Shown piece by piece: positions 26,981 through 35,472 of a stretch of 58,997 nt of DNA. This stretch comes from an uncultured Bacteroidales bacterium (GTDB lineage Bacteria; Bacteroidota; Bacteroidia; Bacteroidales; F082): positions 1 through 58,997 of the forward strand of contig CALCYT010000005.1 in assembly GCA_937906455.1 (NCBI GenBank), in the 5' to 3' direction. Below the pieces are notes generated by a model. The model was not told where the DNA came from and searched no databases. It saw nothing but the letters and a program-made list of their open reading frames with translations. Position 1 is the stretch's first letter. Each line of letters opens with the position of its first letter. Both the position numbers and the translations under genes were made by a program.

Positions 26981-28003
26981 TTATCTTTTGATGAAATTGA
27001 GTCTCCAAGTCAAACCTAAGTTGCATTGATACAGCACCTCCTCGCCCTTGGTGTCGTTGACGGCGAAGAATCCGTGCAGACGCAGGCTCTTGCTTCCGTT
27101 GATGGGGAAGAACTCAAAGCCGCCGCCGTAGGTCTTCATGTCGGTACCCGGCGTGACGTATGGGTCGAAGGCTGTCTCGACAGTCGTCTCTGCCGGCTGC
27201 GCGTCGTTGAAATCATAGCCTCCTTTGACATAGACATGCAGCTTTTCTTTAAAGAGACTGACACCAATCTGACCGATGAAAGTGTAATCGTGACCGAGGT
27301 ACTCCTTCTGCTCTGTTGAGGCGCGGTGCAGGAAGTCGAGGCTGCCGTCAACGATGCCGAAGCTGTAGGTCGTGCCGAGAGCCACCACGTTGAGGAATGA
27401 ACCTTTGTTCACCTCAAACATATTGATGGAGCACACCGGACCGAAATATTTGTAGTCGGCGCGCCAATGCACACTGTAGTTGTACAAGCCGCTGTAGAGT
27501 CCTTTGCCGAAAGGCGAGTTGGTGAGCTGCAAAGTGAAGATGTTCTTCCCGTCATCGGTGGTGTACGAGACATCGGTGCCGAACTGATAACAGTCAAGCT
27601 CCCACGAACGCGAGTGGAAATATATGTCGATAGGGGCGAGGTCGTACTCTATGCCGCCCATCGCCACAACCTCCTTACCTGCTGTCCAGGAGATGTTTTT
27701 GGTGATTCTCCATCCGATATAAAGATAATCGGTGGCGTCGAAGAAGTTGGCAATGCTTTGTATCTTATTGATTCTCTGACGATAAACATAGTAAAAATGC
27801 TCGTTGATGTCGCCTTTCAATATGAAATTGAGATACCTTCCGGTGAAGCCGGTGTATGAGCTGTCGTTTTGCGAGTAATAGTCGAAATCGGTTCTCACTT
27901 CAAAACTTAAAGTGTTGATGCCGTAGTCGTTTTCCTTGGTCATCTGGCTGAAAACCGTTGTCGTGCAAAGTGATAAAGCGATTATTATAAGATATTTTTT
28001 CAT
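26981..28003 (-). CDS. Outer-membrane beta-barrel (porin-like) protein
   Basis: A 340-aa protein with a signal peptide (MKKYLIIIALSLCTTTVFSQ) and alternating beta strands with aromatic girdle residues (DINEHFYYVYRQRINKIQ, WELDCYQFGTDVSYTT), ending in a C-terminal strand (LGLTWRLNFIKR). It resembles the porins of the OprO/OprP-like group in Bacteroidota, but the family assignment is loose. It leads the operon with the Gate-type membrane protein and the iron-sulfur aldo-keto reductase. Its mRNA leader carries heptad repeats. Confidence 0.72.
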   Translation of the reverse strand: MKKYLIIIALSLCTTTVFSQMTKENDYGINTLSFEVRTDFDYYSQNDSSYTGFTGRYLNFILKGDINEHFYYVYRQRINKIQSIANFFDATDYLYIGWRITKNISWTAGKEVVAMGGIEYDLAPIDIYFHSRSWELDCYQFGTDVSYTTDDGKNIFTLQLTNSPFGKGLYSGLYNYSVHWRADYKYFGPVCSINMFEVNKGSFLNVVALGTTYSFGIVDGSLDFLHRASTEQKEYLGHDYTFIGQIGVSLFKEKLHVYVKGGYDFNDAQPAETTVETAFDPYVTPGTDMKTYGGGFEFFPINGSKSLRLHGFFAVNDTKGEEVLYQCNLGLTWRLNFIKR

Positions 28004-28027
28004 TTGCCACTAATCATGAGCCGTCAG

Positions 28028-28062
28028 CTAATGGCTAAAAACTAATAGCTAATGGCTTTATT
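28028..28062. repeat. Heptad repeats in the leader of the porin-like operon
   Basis: Five 7-mers in a row: CTAATGG, CTAAAAA, CTAATAG, CTAATGG, CTTTATT. They lie between the porin-like gene start (28003) and its -7 box (28073), so they fall in the untranslated leader. The motif CTAATGG recurs at 45267. Confidence 0.85.
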
Positions 28063-28072
28063 TTTTTCGCTG

Positions 28073-28080
28073 CAAAATTA
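28073..28080 (-). promoter_or_regulatory. -7 box of the porin-like operon (TAATTTTG)
   Basis: Minus-strand TAATTTTG, 70 bases before the ATG at 28003, back to back with the deoC box. Confidence 0.55.
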
Positions 28081-28093
28081 TGAAAAATATTTG

Positions 28094-28101
28094 TATCTTT
28101 G
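28094..28101 (+). promoter_or_regulatory. deoC -7 box (TATCTTTG)
   Basis: TATCTTTG, 23 bases before the deoC ATG at 28124. It shows that a longer in-frame start at 28052 lies upstream of the promoter. Confidence 0.65.
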
Positions 28102-28123
28102 CAAGTCATCAAAATATAAAATT

Positions 28124-28966
28124 ATGAACTTCAAATCTTATGATTATACTGAGGAAGAGCTTCAGGCGAGAATTGAGTCGATTATTAAAAGACAAAGCGA
28201 AAACAGCGGGCGTCGTGAGGCTTTGAAGACCATCTTCCAGAGTATCGACTTCACCACTTTGGAGGCTTCCGACAACGCTGCTAAAATTGATGCCTTTTGT
28301 GCCAAAGCCATTGATTTTCAAAATAATGACATGGGCATATCTGTCCCTGCCATCTGTATTTACAGTCCGTTTGTGAAGCAGGCGAAGGCTTTGCTGAAAG
28401 GCAGTGGGATAAAAGTGGCTACGGTGGCGTGTGCCTTCCCATCGGGACAGATGCCGTTTGAGTTGAAGAAGAAAGAGGTTGAATTTTGCGTTGAGCAAGG
28501 TGCTGACGAGGTCGATATGGTCATCTCGAGAGGCACTTTCCTTGAAGGAAACTACGACGAGGTTTATAACGAGATACAGGCTGTGCGCGACATTTGCAAG
28601 GCTCCGGTGCATCTGAAGGTGATTCTTGAGACAGGTGAGTTGAAGAGTGTTTCCAACATTCGGAAAGCCAGCGAGTTAGCTATCTTGGCAGGGGCCGACT
28701 TCATCAAGACCTCGACAGGCAAAATCGCCGTCAACGCCACCCCGATGGCAGCGATAATCATGTGCGACACCATAAAAGAATATTTTGAGGCGACGGGTCA
28801 GATGGTCGGTTTCAAGCCGGCAGGCGGCATGTCAATGATAGACGACGCACTCACCTACTATCATATAGTGAGGGACATCTTAGGTGATAAGTGGCTGAAT
28901 AAGAATTACTTCCGCATCGGGACGAGCCGGTTGGCAGGCAAGGTGATGGAGGAGTTGACGAAATAA
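28124..28966 (+). CDS. deoC: Deoxyribose-phosphate aldolase
   Basis: A 280-aa class I aldolase that splits 2-deoxyribose 5-phosphate into acetaldehyde and glyceraldehyde 3-phosphate in deoxynucleoside breakdown. The Schiff-base Lys lies in FIKTSTGKIAVNATP, the second active-site Lys in GFKPAGGM, and the Asp in GADEVDMVISRG. The start MNFKSYDYTEEEL is chosen from the promoter at 28094. No other deo genes are adjacent; the divergent porin-like operon is its only neighbour of possible relevance. Confidence 0.95.
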   Translation: MNFKSYDYTEEELQARIESIIKRQSENSGRREALKTIFQSIDFTTLEASDNAAKIDAFCAKAIDFQNNDMGISVPAICIYSPFVKQAKALLKGSGIKVATVACAFPSGQMPFELKKKEVEFCVEQGADEVDMVISRGTFLEGNYDEVYNEIQAVRDICKAPVHLKVILETGELKSVSNIRKASELAILAGADFIKTSTGKIAVNATPMAAIIMCDTIKEYFEATGQMVGFKPAGGMSMIDDALTYYHIVRDILGDKWLNKNYFRIGTSRLAGKVMEELTK

Positions 28967-28983
28967 TTTTTGAAAATAGTAGT

Positions 28984-29010
28984 TTTGTGTAAGAAATATT
29001 CTTATATTTG
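28984..29010 (+). promoter_or_regulatory. Promoter of the ParDE-type pair
   Basis: TATATTTG at 29003-29010, with TTTG at 28984-28987 upstream, 23 bases before the antitoxin ATG. Confidence 0.6.
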
Positions 29011-29033
29011 CGGAGTCAAAATAACATATAATT

Positions 29034-29285
29034 ATGGGAAGAACAGTAACAGCCTCATTGGGTACACATTATGAAGAGTTTATACAGAATAGCATTCAAT
29101 GTGGGAGGTATAATAATGTAAGTGAAGTGATAAGAGCTGGTCTTCGTCGTTTAGAAGAGGATGAGTTGCGTCTTATTGCACTTAAGGAAGCATTGGAAGA
29201 AGGTGAGTCGAGCCCTGATGCGATTGATTTTGATGCTAAAGAATTCTTAAAAGAACTGAAAGCTGAAAAGAAAAAGAATGGCTGA
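29034..29285 (+). CDS. ParD-like antitoxin, CopG family
   Basis: An 83-aa protein with a ribbon-helix-helix N-terminus (GRTVTASLGTHYEEFIQNSI, YNNVSEVIRAGLRRLEEDE) and a charged, disordered C-terminus (AKEFLKELKAEKKKNG) that would wrap the toxin. It should bind the toxin and repress its own promoter. It overlaps the toxin gene by eight bases. Confidence 0.9.
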   Translation: MGRTVTASLGTHYEEFIQNSIQCGRYNNVSEVIRAGLRRLEEDELRLIALKEALEEGESSPDAIDFDAKEFLKELKAEKKKNG

Positions 29286-29574
29286 TTATATTTTGTCGAA
29301 GAAGGCGTTGGGGGATTTGCGTGATATTTGGAACTATACTGAGAGGACATGGTCGGAGGGACAGGCAGACAAATATTATGAAAACCTTGTTTTATCGTTC
29401 GAGTATATAGCTGGTCGTCCGGATTCTGTAGGACGGCCATATTCAGATATTAAAACTGACTATCGCGGCTTCCATTGCGGGAAGCATATTATTTTCTATA
29501 GAATTTTGCAAAGCGGAACAGTCAGAATAATAAGGATTCTGCACGAGAAGATGGATTACGCGAGGCATTTTTAA
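29278..29574 (+). CDS. ParE-like toxin, RelE/ParE family
   Basis: A 98-aa protein with the family fold (YILSKKALGDLRDIWNYTERTW, YYENLVLSFEYIAGRPDSVG, HIIFYRILQSGTVRIIRILH). ParE toxins act on DNA gyrase; RelE relatives cut mRNA; the ParD-type partner and the sequence favour ParE. It is fully intact, and there is no mobile element close by. Confidence 0.9.
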   Translation: MADYILSKKALGDLRDIWNYTERTWSEGQADKYYENLVLSFEYIAGRPDSVGRPYSDIKTDYRGFHCGKHIIFYRILQSGTVRIIRILHEKMDYARHF

Positions 29575-29635
29575 TCACACTTTTTGTCCATTAGGCCTGT
29601 TTTTCTGTTTTTTGAATATCGTTTAATTATAAAAT

Positions 29636-29658
29636 CGTGTTAAACACGGTACAAAAAT
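29636..29658 (-). terminator. Weak terminator after the GLUG-like gene
   Basis: A five-base stem, CGTGT with ACACG, followed on the minus strand by ATTTTATAATT, 22 bases after the stop of the gene at 29671. The stem is short, so this is tentative. Confidence 0.35.
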
Positions 29659-29670
29659 AATAAAAAATTC

Positions 29671-31296
29671 CTAACTTCTAACTAATAATCTCTTAATAAC
29701 CCCGTCTATATTAATAAGGTATATCCCCTCATTTAAATCTCTCACATCAATAACGCTGGCGTTTTCAATTGTTTTTACCAATTTTCCGTCAAGGGAATAG
29801 ATTGTAACTAATTGAGGCTCAATATTTTTGATGAATATAAAATCTGATGTCGGGTTAGGATGGATACTAATTTCCGGATTATTTGACTCGACAATTCCTG
29901 TGTTGTCCAAAGTCGTGAACCAATGTGGGGCAAAGCCGATGAAACTGCCGTCGGAGTATTCTATACTCATTGAAAACGTATAGGCGGTGTTTGGCTCCAA
30001 ATCCGCAATGACGGCTTCGACATAGCCTTCGGTGTCAATTTCAATCTCTTGATAATCAGAACCTTCTTCGTTGTCATAGAAAAAGTATGCCCGTGAGAAG
30101 GTGGCGTTTCCCGGATGTAAATTGGCTGACAATGTGGCTGAATGAGCTGTGATGTCTTTGGCCTCGTAGAGGTTGAAACCTGTAAGTGAATGGATAGGGT
30201 ATCCGTTGTTGGTGCCGTTGTCCATCACAAATTTATGTGCGCTCATGTCAATTTGGTTCTTGAACTGCTCGGTCTGCATCTCGGCTGATGTCATGCTGGT
30301 GCCGTATTCGGTGGTGCCGCCGCAGGTGTTCAGGTAATAGCAGTTGCTGACCTGCAGTTCTGTTTCGCCTTTGAACGGGTTTATCGGGCTTATCATTCCG
30401 AAGATGCCGCCTTTGGTGTTGGCGTTGAGTGTTCCGACGTTGTAGCTGTCAAAAACGCATACGTTTGCGTCGTCTATGCTGGCTCCGAGTATGCCTGCTG
30501 CCACGCTTATCAGCAAGGCGTTGCCGGTGATGTTGCCTGTGTTGTAGCATCCGCTGATGCTGGCTTGGTTTATTGCCACTCCCACGATGCCGCCTGCTCC
30601 TGCCGCACCCATGAAGTTGCCGCTGTTTGTGGCGTTGATGCTTCCCGCGAAGCTGCATTCGCTGATGCTGCTGTTTTCACCTGCTGCTCCCACGATGCCG
30701 CCAGCACCACAGAAATCACCGCTGTTGCTGATGGTTATCGTTCCCGAAAAACTGCATTGATAAACCTGTGAGTCACCTGCGATGGCTCCAACTATGCCGC
30801 CTGCTCCCATGCCCGACGATGTGATGTTGCCGTTGGTCACAAACAAGTGCTGAATCGAGCCGCCGCCGTCGCCTGAAGGAGGGGTCTGTGTGCCTCCCAA
30901 GCCGGCAAACAAGCCTGTCAGACTCTCGCTCGTCTGGATCTTGAGGTTGCTGATGGTATGGTACCATCCGTCGAAATGCCCGGCAAAATAAAAGCCAGTC
31001 AGCGTTGAATTGACGTAATCGACATTGCCGATGGGTGTCCAGTTGATGTTGTTCAAATCAAGATCATCAGTCATCAAGAAATATTCGTGGGCGAACACTT
31101 CCATGCCTTGCGCCTGAAATCCTTCGTTTACTTTTTGAGCAAGATATGCCAAGTTTGCCGCCGTTTCAATCAGATACGGGTCATTCGAGGTGCCGTTACC
31201 ATTAGTCCAAGGAGCAGATGTGCCGTTCCAAATATCAATGGCAAAACTGTTGACACTCAGTAAAATAGCTACTAATAACAGATTAATTTTTTTCAT
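29671..31296 (-). CDS. GLUG-like repeat surface protein with T9SS type A sorting domain
   Basis: A 541-aa secreted protein starting at MKKINLLLVAILLSVNSFA (signal peptide). Residues about 30-330 hold glycine-rich GLUG-like repeats that should form a beta helix (GAGGIVGAIAGDSQVYQCSF, GAGGIVGVAINQASISGCY). A fibronectin-like segment follows (YEAKDITAHSATLSANLHPG). The last 75 residues are a T9SS type A sorting domain (ISIHPNPTSDFIFIKN, YSLDGKLVKTI, LNEGIYLINIDGVIKRLLV), which marks the protein for export through SprA. Function at the surface is unknown; an adhesin-like role is inference. Confidence 0.88.
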   Translation of the reverse strand: MKKINLLLVAILLSVNSFAIDIWNGTSAPWTNGNGTSNDPYLIETAANLAYLAQKVNEGFQAQGMEVFAHEYFLMTDDLDLNNINWTPIGNVDYVNSTLTGFYFAGHFDGWYHTISNLKIQTSESLTGLFAGLGGTQTPPSGDGGGSIQHLFVTNGNITSSGMGAGGIVGAIAGDSQVYQCSFSGTITISNSGDFCGAGGIVGAAGENSSISECSFAGSINATNSGNFMGAAGAGGIVGVAINQASISGCYNTGNITGNALLISVAAGILGASIDDANVCVFDSYNVGTLNANTKGGIFGMISPINPFKGETELQVSNCYYLNTCGGTTEYGTSMTSAEMQTEQFKNQIDMSAHKFVMDNGTNNGYPIHSLTGFNLYEAKDITAHSATLSANLHPGNATFSRAYFFYDNEEGSDYQEIEIDTEGYVEAVIADLEPNTAYTFSMSIEYSDGSFIGFAPHWFTTLDNTGIVESNNPEISIHPNPTSDFIFIKNIEPQLVTIYSLDGKLVKTIENASVIDVRDLNEGIYLINIDGVIKRLLVRS

Positions 31297-31300
31297 AATA

Positions 31301-31321
31301 TCAAACTTCAAACTTCAAACT
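31301..31321. repeat. Heptad repeat between ettA and the GLUG-like gene
   Basis: TCAAACT occurs three times without a gap, just upstream of the GLUG-like gene start and directly after the ettA stop. Confidence 0.9.
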
Positions 31322-31322
31322 C

Positions 31323-32996
31323 TTACATAAGTTTTTTATATCTGAACCTCTTAGGCTGTTGGTTGCCGAGACGTTTTATCTTGTTTTCCTCGTATTCCGA
31401 ATAGCTTCCCTCGAAGAAATACACTTGAGAGTCGCCTTCGAAGGCCAGAATATGTGTGGCTATTCTGTCGAGGAACCATCTGTCGTGGCTGATGATGACG
31501 GCGCATCCGGCGAAGTTCTCCAGTCCTTCTTCCAAGGCGCGTAAAGTGTTGACGTCGATGTCGTTGGTAGGCTCGTCGAGGAGCAGGACGTTTGCCTCCT
31601 GTTTTAATGTCAGAGCCAGATGCATCCTATTTCGCTCGCCACCCGAGAGAACCCCTGCTTTCTTCTGCTGGGCGTCGCCACCGAAGTTGAAACGCGACAC
31701 GTATGCACGTGAGTTCATGCTGCGTTTGCCGAGTTGTATCAGCTCGTTGCCGCCGCTTATCACCTCCCACACCGTCTTCTCCGGGTCGATATCGGCATGT
31801 TGCTGGTCAACATAGCCGATTTTCACGGTCTCGCCGACCTCAAAGGTGCCTGAATCAGGTTTCTCAAGTCCCATTATCATGCGGAACAAGGTCGTTTTTC
31901 CTGCTCCGTTAGGTCCGATGACGCCCACGATGCCCGCCGGGGGCAGGCTGAAGCTGAGGTTTTCGAACAAGACCTTGTCGCCAAACGCTTTTGTTACGTT
32001 CTTAACCTCAATGACTTTGTTTCCGAGGCGGTCGCCGTTGGGGATGTAAATCTCGAGTTTCTCTTCTTTCTCCTTCACGTCTTCGTTGAGCATCTTCTCG
32101 TAAGACTCCAGACGCGCTTTGCCCTTGGCGTGACGTGCCTTCGGTGCCATGCGCACCCATTCCAACTCGCGTTCGAGGGTCTTGCGGCGCTTGCTCTCTG
32201 TCTTCTCTTCCATCGCCATACGTTGTGTTTTCTGGTCGAGCCACGATGAGTAGTTGCCTTTCCACGGGATGCCTTCGCCACGGTCGAGTTCGAGGATCCA
32301 GCCTGCCACGTGGTCGAGGAAGTAACGGTCGTGTGTGACGGCGATGACGGTGCCTTTGTATTGTTGCAGGTGCTTCTCCAGCCACTCGATAGCCTCTGCG
32401 TCGAGGTGGTTTGTCGGCTCGTCGAGCAGCAGGATATCGGGTTCTTGCAGCAGCAGCCGCACCAATGCCACCCTACGCCGTTCTCCTCCCGAGAGGTTCT
32501 TCACAGGTGTGTCGCCGTCGGGACAGTTGAGGGCATCCATGGCGCGCTCGAGTTTGCTGTCGAGTTCCCAAGCGTCGTGTTGCTCGATGAGTTCGGTCAG
32601 CTCGCCTTGGCGGGCGATGAGCTTGTCGAAGTCGGCGTCAGGCTCGGCGAACTTGTTGTTGATGTCCTCGTATTCCTTGAGGATGTCAACGATCTCTTGC
32701 ACGCCTTCCTCCACCACTTGGCGGACGGTCTTGTTGTCGTCTAATTGCGGTTCTTGGTCGAGCATCCCGACGGAATATCCGGGCGAGAAGACCACCTCGC
32801 CGTTGTAGGATTTCTCCTTGCCGGCGATTATGCGCAGCAAAGTTGATTTTCCCGCTCCGTTGAGGCCGATGATGCCGATTTTAGCACCGTAGAAGAACGA
32901 GAGGTAGATGTCTTTCAGGATTTGTCTTGAAGGTGGTATGATTTTGCTCACGCCCACCATCGAGAAGATGATTTTTTTGTCGTCTGTCTGTGCCAT
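31323..32996 (-). CDS. ettA: Energy-dependent translational throttle protein EttA (ABC-F)
   Basis: A 557-aa soluble ABC-F ATPase that binds the ribosome E site and gates entry into elongation according to the ATP/ADP ratio. Both ATPase domains are complete: Walker A GLNGAGKSTLL and GPNGAGKTTLF, signatures LSGGERRRVAL and LSGGERNRMHL, Walker B with LLLDEPTNHLD and LLLDEPTNDID. The linker with the arm region (RMAMEEKTESKRRKTLERE) lies between. Length and motifs fit EttA rather than Uup or resistance ABC-F proteins. It follows a glycosyltransferase gene with a 25-base gap. Confidence 0.93.
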   Translation of the reverse strand: MAQTDDKKIIFSMVGVSKIIPPSRQILKDIYLSFFYGAKIGIIGLNGAGKSTLLRIIAGKEKSYNGEVVFSPGYSVGMLDQEPQLDDNKTVRQVVEEGVQEIVDILKEYEDINNKFAEPDADFDKLIARQGELTELIEQHDAWELDSKLERAMDALNCPDGDTPVKNLSGGERRRVALVRLLLQEPDILLLDEPTNHLDAEAIEWLEKHLQQYKGTVIAVTHDRYFLDHVAGWILELDRGEGIPWKGNYSSWLDQKTQRMAMEEKTESKRRKTLERELEWVRMAPKARHAKGKARLESYEKMLNEDVKEKEEKLEIYIPNGDRLGNKVIEVKNVTKAFGDKVLFENLSFSLPPAGIVGVIGPNGAGKTTLFRMIMGLEKPDSGTFEVGETVKIGYVDQQHADIDPEKTVWEVISGGNELIQLGKRSMNSRAYVSRFNFGGDAQQKKAGVLSGGERNRMHLALTLKQEANVLLLDEPTNDIDVNTLRALEEGLENFAGCAVIISHDRWFLDRIATHILAFEGDSQVYFFEGSYSEYEENKIKRLGNQQPKRFRYKKLM

Positions 32997-33021
32997 ATAT
33001 GTTATTCATTTTGTAGGGCTG

Positions 33022-34215
33022 TCACACTGTGGCAGCCGTACTTTGTAATACGGTTTTCATCGCGTCTTCCATTATTTGTGTTGCTGCACCCCAGTCATAG
33101 ACGCGGTTCACGAAGTTGAAGCCTTCTTCGGCTATTTCCGCCGCCTTGTCGGGTTTTTTCAGCATGAAGACGATGTCGGCGGCGAGTTCGGCGGAGCTGT
33201 TGTCAACCAGAATCTCCTTGCCGTTGACGGCGTGCAACGAGCCGTTGGCGAGCGAGGTGGTGATGCACGGTATCTTCATCGACATAGCTTCGAGCAGTTT
33301 GTTTTGCAGACCTGTTCCGATGCGCATCGGGGCGATGAAGACGCGGCTTTGGGCGTAAGCATGGCGCATGTCGTCAACCCAGCCGCTCACGATGATGTTA
33401 TCGCATGCCACTTTCTTTACTCTCATGTCGGGCTGCGCCCCCGCGATATATAGCTTGGCATCGGGCAGCGTCTCCCACACCTTCGGCATGATCTCGCATG
33501 CCAGGAACTCCACCGCATTGACATTAGGCGCGTAACCCATATTGCCGGTAAACACGATGTCGTATTTCTTCTCCATCTCCATCGGCTTGTAATAGTCGTG
33601 GTCAACGCCGTTTGGCACGATGAGGATTTTATCGCGTTGCGGATGGTCGATGTTGGCGCGGTCCTGCTCGCTGATGATGGTCTTCACGTCAAACTCGTCA
33701 AAAACCTTGCGCTCGTAATGTCTGAGCCTGTTGTATTCCATCTCGAAAAATGGTTTGGCGAATAAGCCTGCTATCTCAGCGCGACGTTTCATCCCTATCG
33801 AGAAGACATCTTGATAATCAATGGTTTTTGGCAGTTTTACTTTATGAAGATATGGTGCCACACGCAGCAGTTGTCCGAAGAGCATGTCGGGCTGGTGTAT
33901 CTCAATGAGCTGATGCACCTGTTTCTTGGCCTTCGAGCTGTAGAAATATCCGCATTGAATAGGCAATCCGAGAAGATATGATCTGAAAACATTGAACAAG
34001 ATGCCTATTTTAGGCAGGTCGATGAGGTACACTGAAGTGCAGTAAGGCTTCATGGCGTCTAAGGCGGCTTGTTTGTCGTTTTTCTTGTCGTCGTTCAAGG
34101 CGCAGAGTATAATCTCGTTGTTTTTCGACAGCTGTTTTATCTGGTTGTAAGCCCTCAGCTTGTCGCCTTTCTCAAGCGGCCATGGGATTCGTGGCAATAA
34201 TACAAATATCTTCAT
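33022..34215 (-). CDS. Glycosyltransferase, GT4-like
   Basis: A 397-aa protein with an N-terminal GT-B domain (MKIFVLLPRIPWPLEKGDKL) and a C-terminal glycosyltransferase group 1 domain (DIVFTGNMGYAPNVNAVEFL, IFVAPMRIGTGLQNKLLEAM-like: VFIAPMRIGTGLQNKLLEAM). It probably adds a sugar to a surface polysaccharide. It resembles the TIGR03087-type sugar transferases. Its neighbours are another GT4-like enzyme and an LptF/G permease, which fits envelope glycan work. Confidence 0.85.
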   Translation of the reverse strand: MKIFVLLPRIPWPLEKGDKLRAYNQIKQLSKNNEIILCALNDDKKNDKQAALDAMKPYCTSVYLIDLPKIGILFNVFRSYLLGLPIQCGYFYSSKAKKQVHQLIEIHQPDMLFGQLLRVAPYLHKVKLPKTIDYQDVFSIGMKRRAEIAGLFAKPFFEMEYNRLRHYERKVFDEFDVKTIISEQDRANIDHPQRDKILIVPNGVDHDYYKPMEMEKKYDIVFTGNMGYAPNVNAVEFLACEIMPKVWETLPDAKLYIAGAQPDMRVKKVACDNIIVSGWVDDMRHAYAQSRVFIAPMRIGTGLQNKLLEAMSMKIPCITTSLANGSLHAVNGKEILVDNSSAELAADIVFMLKKPDKAAEIAEEGFNFVNRVYDWGAATQIMEDAMKTVLQSTAATV

Positions 34216-34251
34216 ATATCATGTTATGACAGGGCGTTTCTGTCATTCTCC

Positions 34252-35472
34252 TTAGTTAAGAATTGTTATCTCTCTCTTCGATTGCAGTTCGTTGTAGAAA
34301 ATCTCCAACCTTCTGATAATCTTCTTGTTATCGTATATCTCCTCCACAAGTCGTCGCGCTTTGCGTCCGATGTCTTCAGCCTCTTCGGGGTGTTTGAACA
34401 GCCTGCAGATGTTTTCCACCATTTTGGGCTCGTTGTCGGCGATGATGATGTTGTCGAACTCGCTGTATTGTATGCCTTCTGCGCCCACGAGGGTTGTTAT
34501 CACGGTCTTGCCGAGTGCCATCGACTCTATAATCTTGATGCGCATCCCGCTTCCTGAGAACAAAGGCACTATGGCGATGTTATGTCGGCTCACAAACTCC
34601 TGAGCGTCAGGCACTTCGCCTACCACCTCGACGTTTTTTCTTTTCTTTTTGAGAAGCCATTTAGGCATGTTACGTCCCGCGAGATACAGCGTCGCCTCAG
34701 GTTCGCGTTTCACCACGTCGCCCCACACATTGCCCAAAAACCATTTTATGCCTTCCTCGTTGGGCATCCAGTTCATAGAGCCTATATGATAGAACGAGGG
34801 TTTGCCATCTATCTTCACGGCGGGGTTAAACTTCTCAATATCAACGCCGAAGGGTAAGTCGATGACCGGTTTCGCCGTCACTTTGCGGAAATAGGCGGCG
34901 TCGGTGATGGTGATGGCGGCGATGCCGTCCACCTGTTCGAGGACACTCATCTCATATCGGCGTAAGGTGCGCGCCAAGTGGTTGATATACCATCGTTTGG
35001 CAAAGAAAAACGTCTTCTTGGCGATGCGTTCCCAAATCTTGTGATCCACGTTGTGCATACGCAGTACTATTTTAGCGTCGGAGTGCTCGCGTATGGTGTT
35101 GATATATGGTGCCATATAAATCATCTCAAGCTGCACTATGTCGAAACGCTCCTCCTGCAAGACCTCTATGAGCCTGTTTCTGAAATCGTCGGAAATGAAT
35201 CTCTTCACATGATACGACTCTTTGGAAAACAGGTTCTTAAAGGCGTCGAAGATATTGATTTTCAAGTTGATGTCAATAAACTCTATCTTCGTCTTGTCGC
35301 GATAGTCTTGAGGTATGCTCTCAATATCGACGTGATATTTGTTGCTGTTGAATGCCATCACTTTCACGTTGTGGCCTGCCCCCACCAGCCCCATGATGAT
35401 GCTGTTCATCGCCATCGGGCCGCCTTCCATGGGCGGATAAGGTGATTTGTTGCATAACAGAAGGATATTCAT
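34252..35472 (-). CDS. Glycosyltransferase, GT4-like
   Basis: A 406-aa GT-B fold enzyme. The N-terminus MNILLLCNKSPYPPMEGGP carries the acceptor-domain pattern and the C-terminal half has FYHIGSMNWMPNEEGIKWFL and VPLFSGSGMRIKIIESMALG, the donor-sugar binding region with the conserved Glu. The sugar and acceptor are unknown. Its start overlaps the lptF/G-type stop by four bases, so the two are translationally coupled. It is followed after 36 bases by a second glycosyltransferase. Confidence 0.87.
   Translation of the reverse strand: MNILLLCNKSPYPPMEGGPMAMNSIIMGLVGAGHNVKVMAFNSNKYHVDIESIPQDYRDKTKIEFIDINLKINIFDAFKNLFSKESYHVKRFISDDFRNRLIEVLQEERFDIVQLEMIYMAPYINTIREHSDAKIVLRMHNVDHKIWERIAKKTFFFAKRWYINHLARTLRRYEMSVLEQVDGIAAITITDAAYFRKVTAKPVIDLPFGVDIEKFNPAVKIDGKPSFYHIGSMNWMPNEEGIKWFLGNVWGDVVKREPEATLYLAGRNMPKWLLKKKRKNVEVVGEVPDAQEFVSRHNIAIVPLFSGSGMRIKIIESMALGKTVITTLVGAEGIQYSEFDNIIIADNEPKMVENICRLFKHPEEAEDIGRKARRLVEEIYDNKKIIRRLEIFYNELQSKREITILN

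Noticed and set aside
29671..29684. CTAACTT CTAACTA as another heptad repeat
   Set aside because: It lies inside the end of the T9SS sorting domain (codons for LLVRS and stop) and has only two imperfect units, so coding constraint explains it.
33017..33037. Hairpin GGCTGTCAC / GTGGCAGCC at the end of the glycosyltransferase gene
   Set aside because: It overlaps the last codons and stop and has no T run; it may be chance, so it is not listed as a terminator.
34222..34246. Small inverted repeat TGACAG / CTGTCA between the two glycosyltransferase genes
   Set aside because: The stem is short, there is no T run and the genes are likely cotranscribed.
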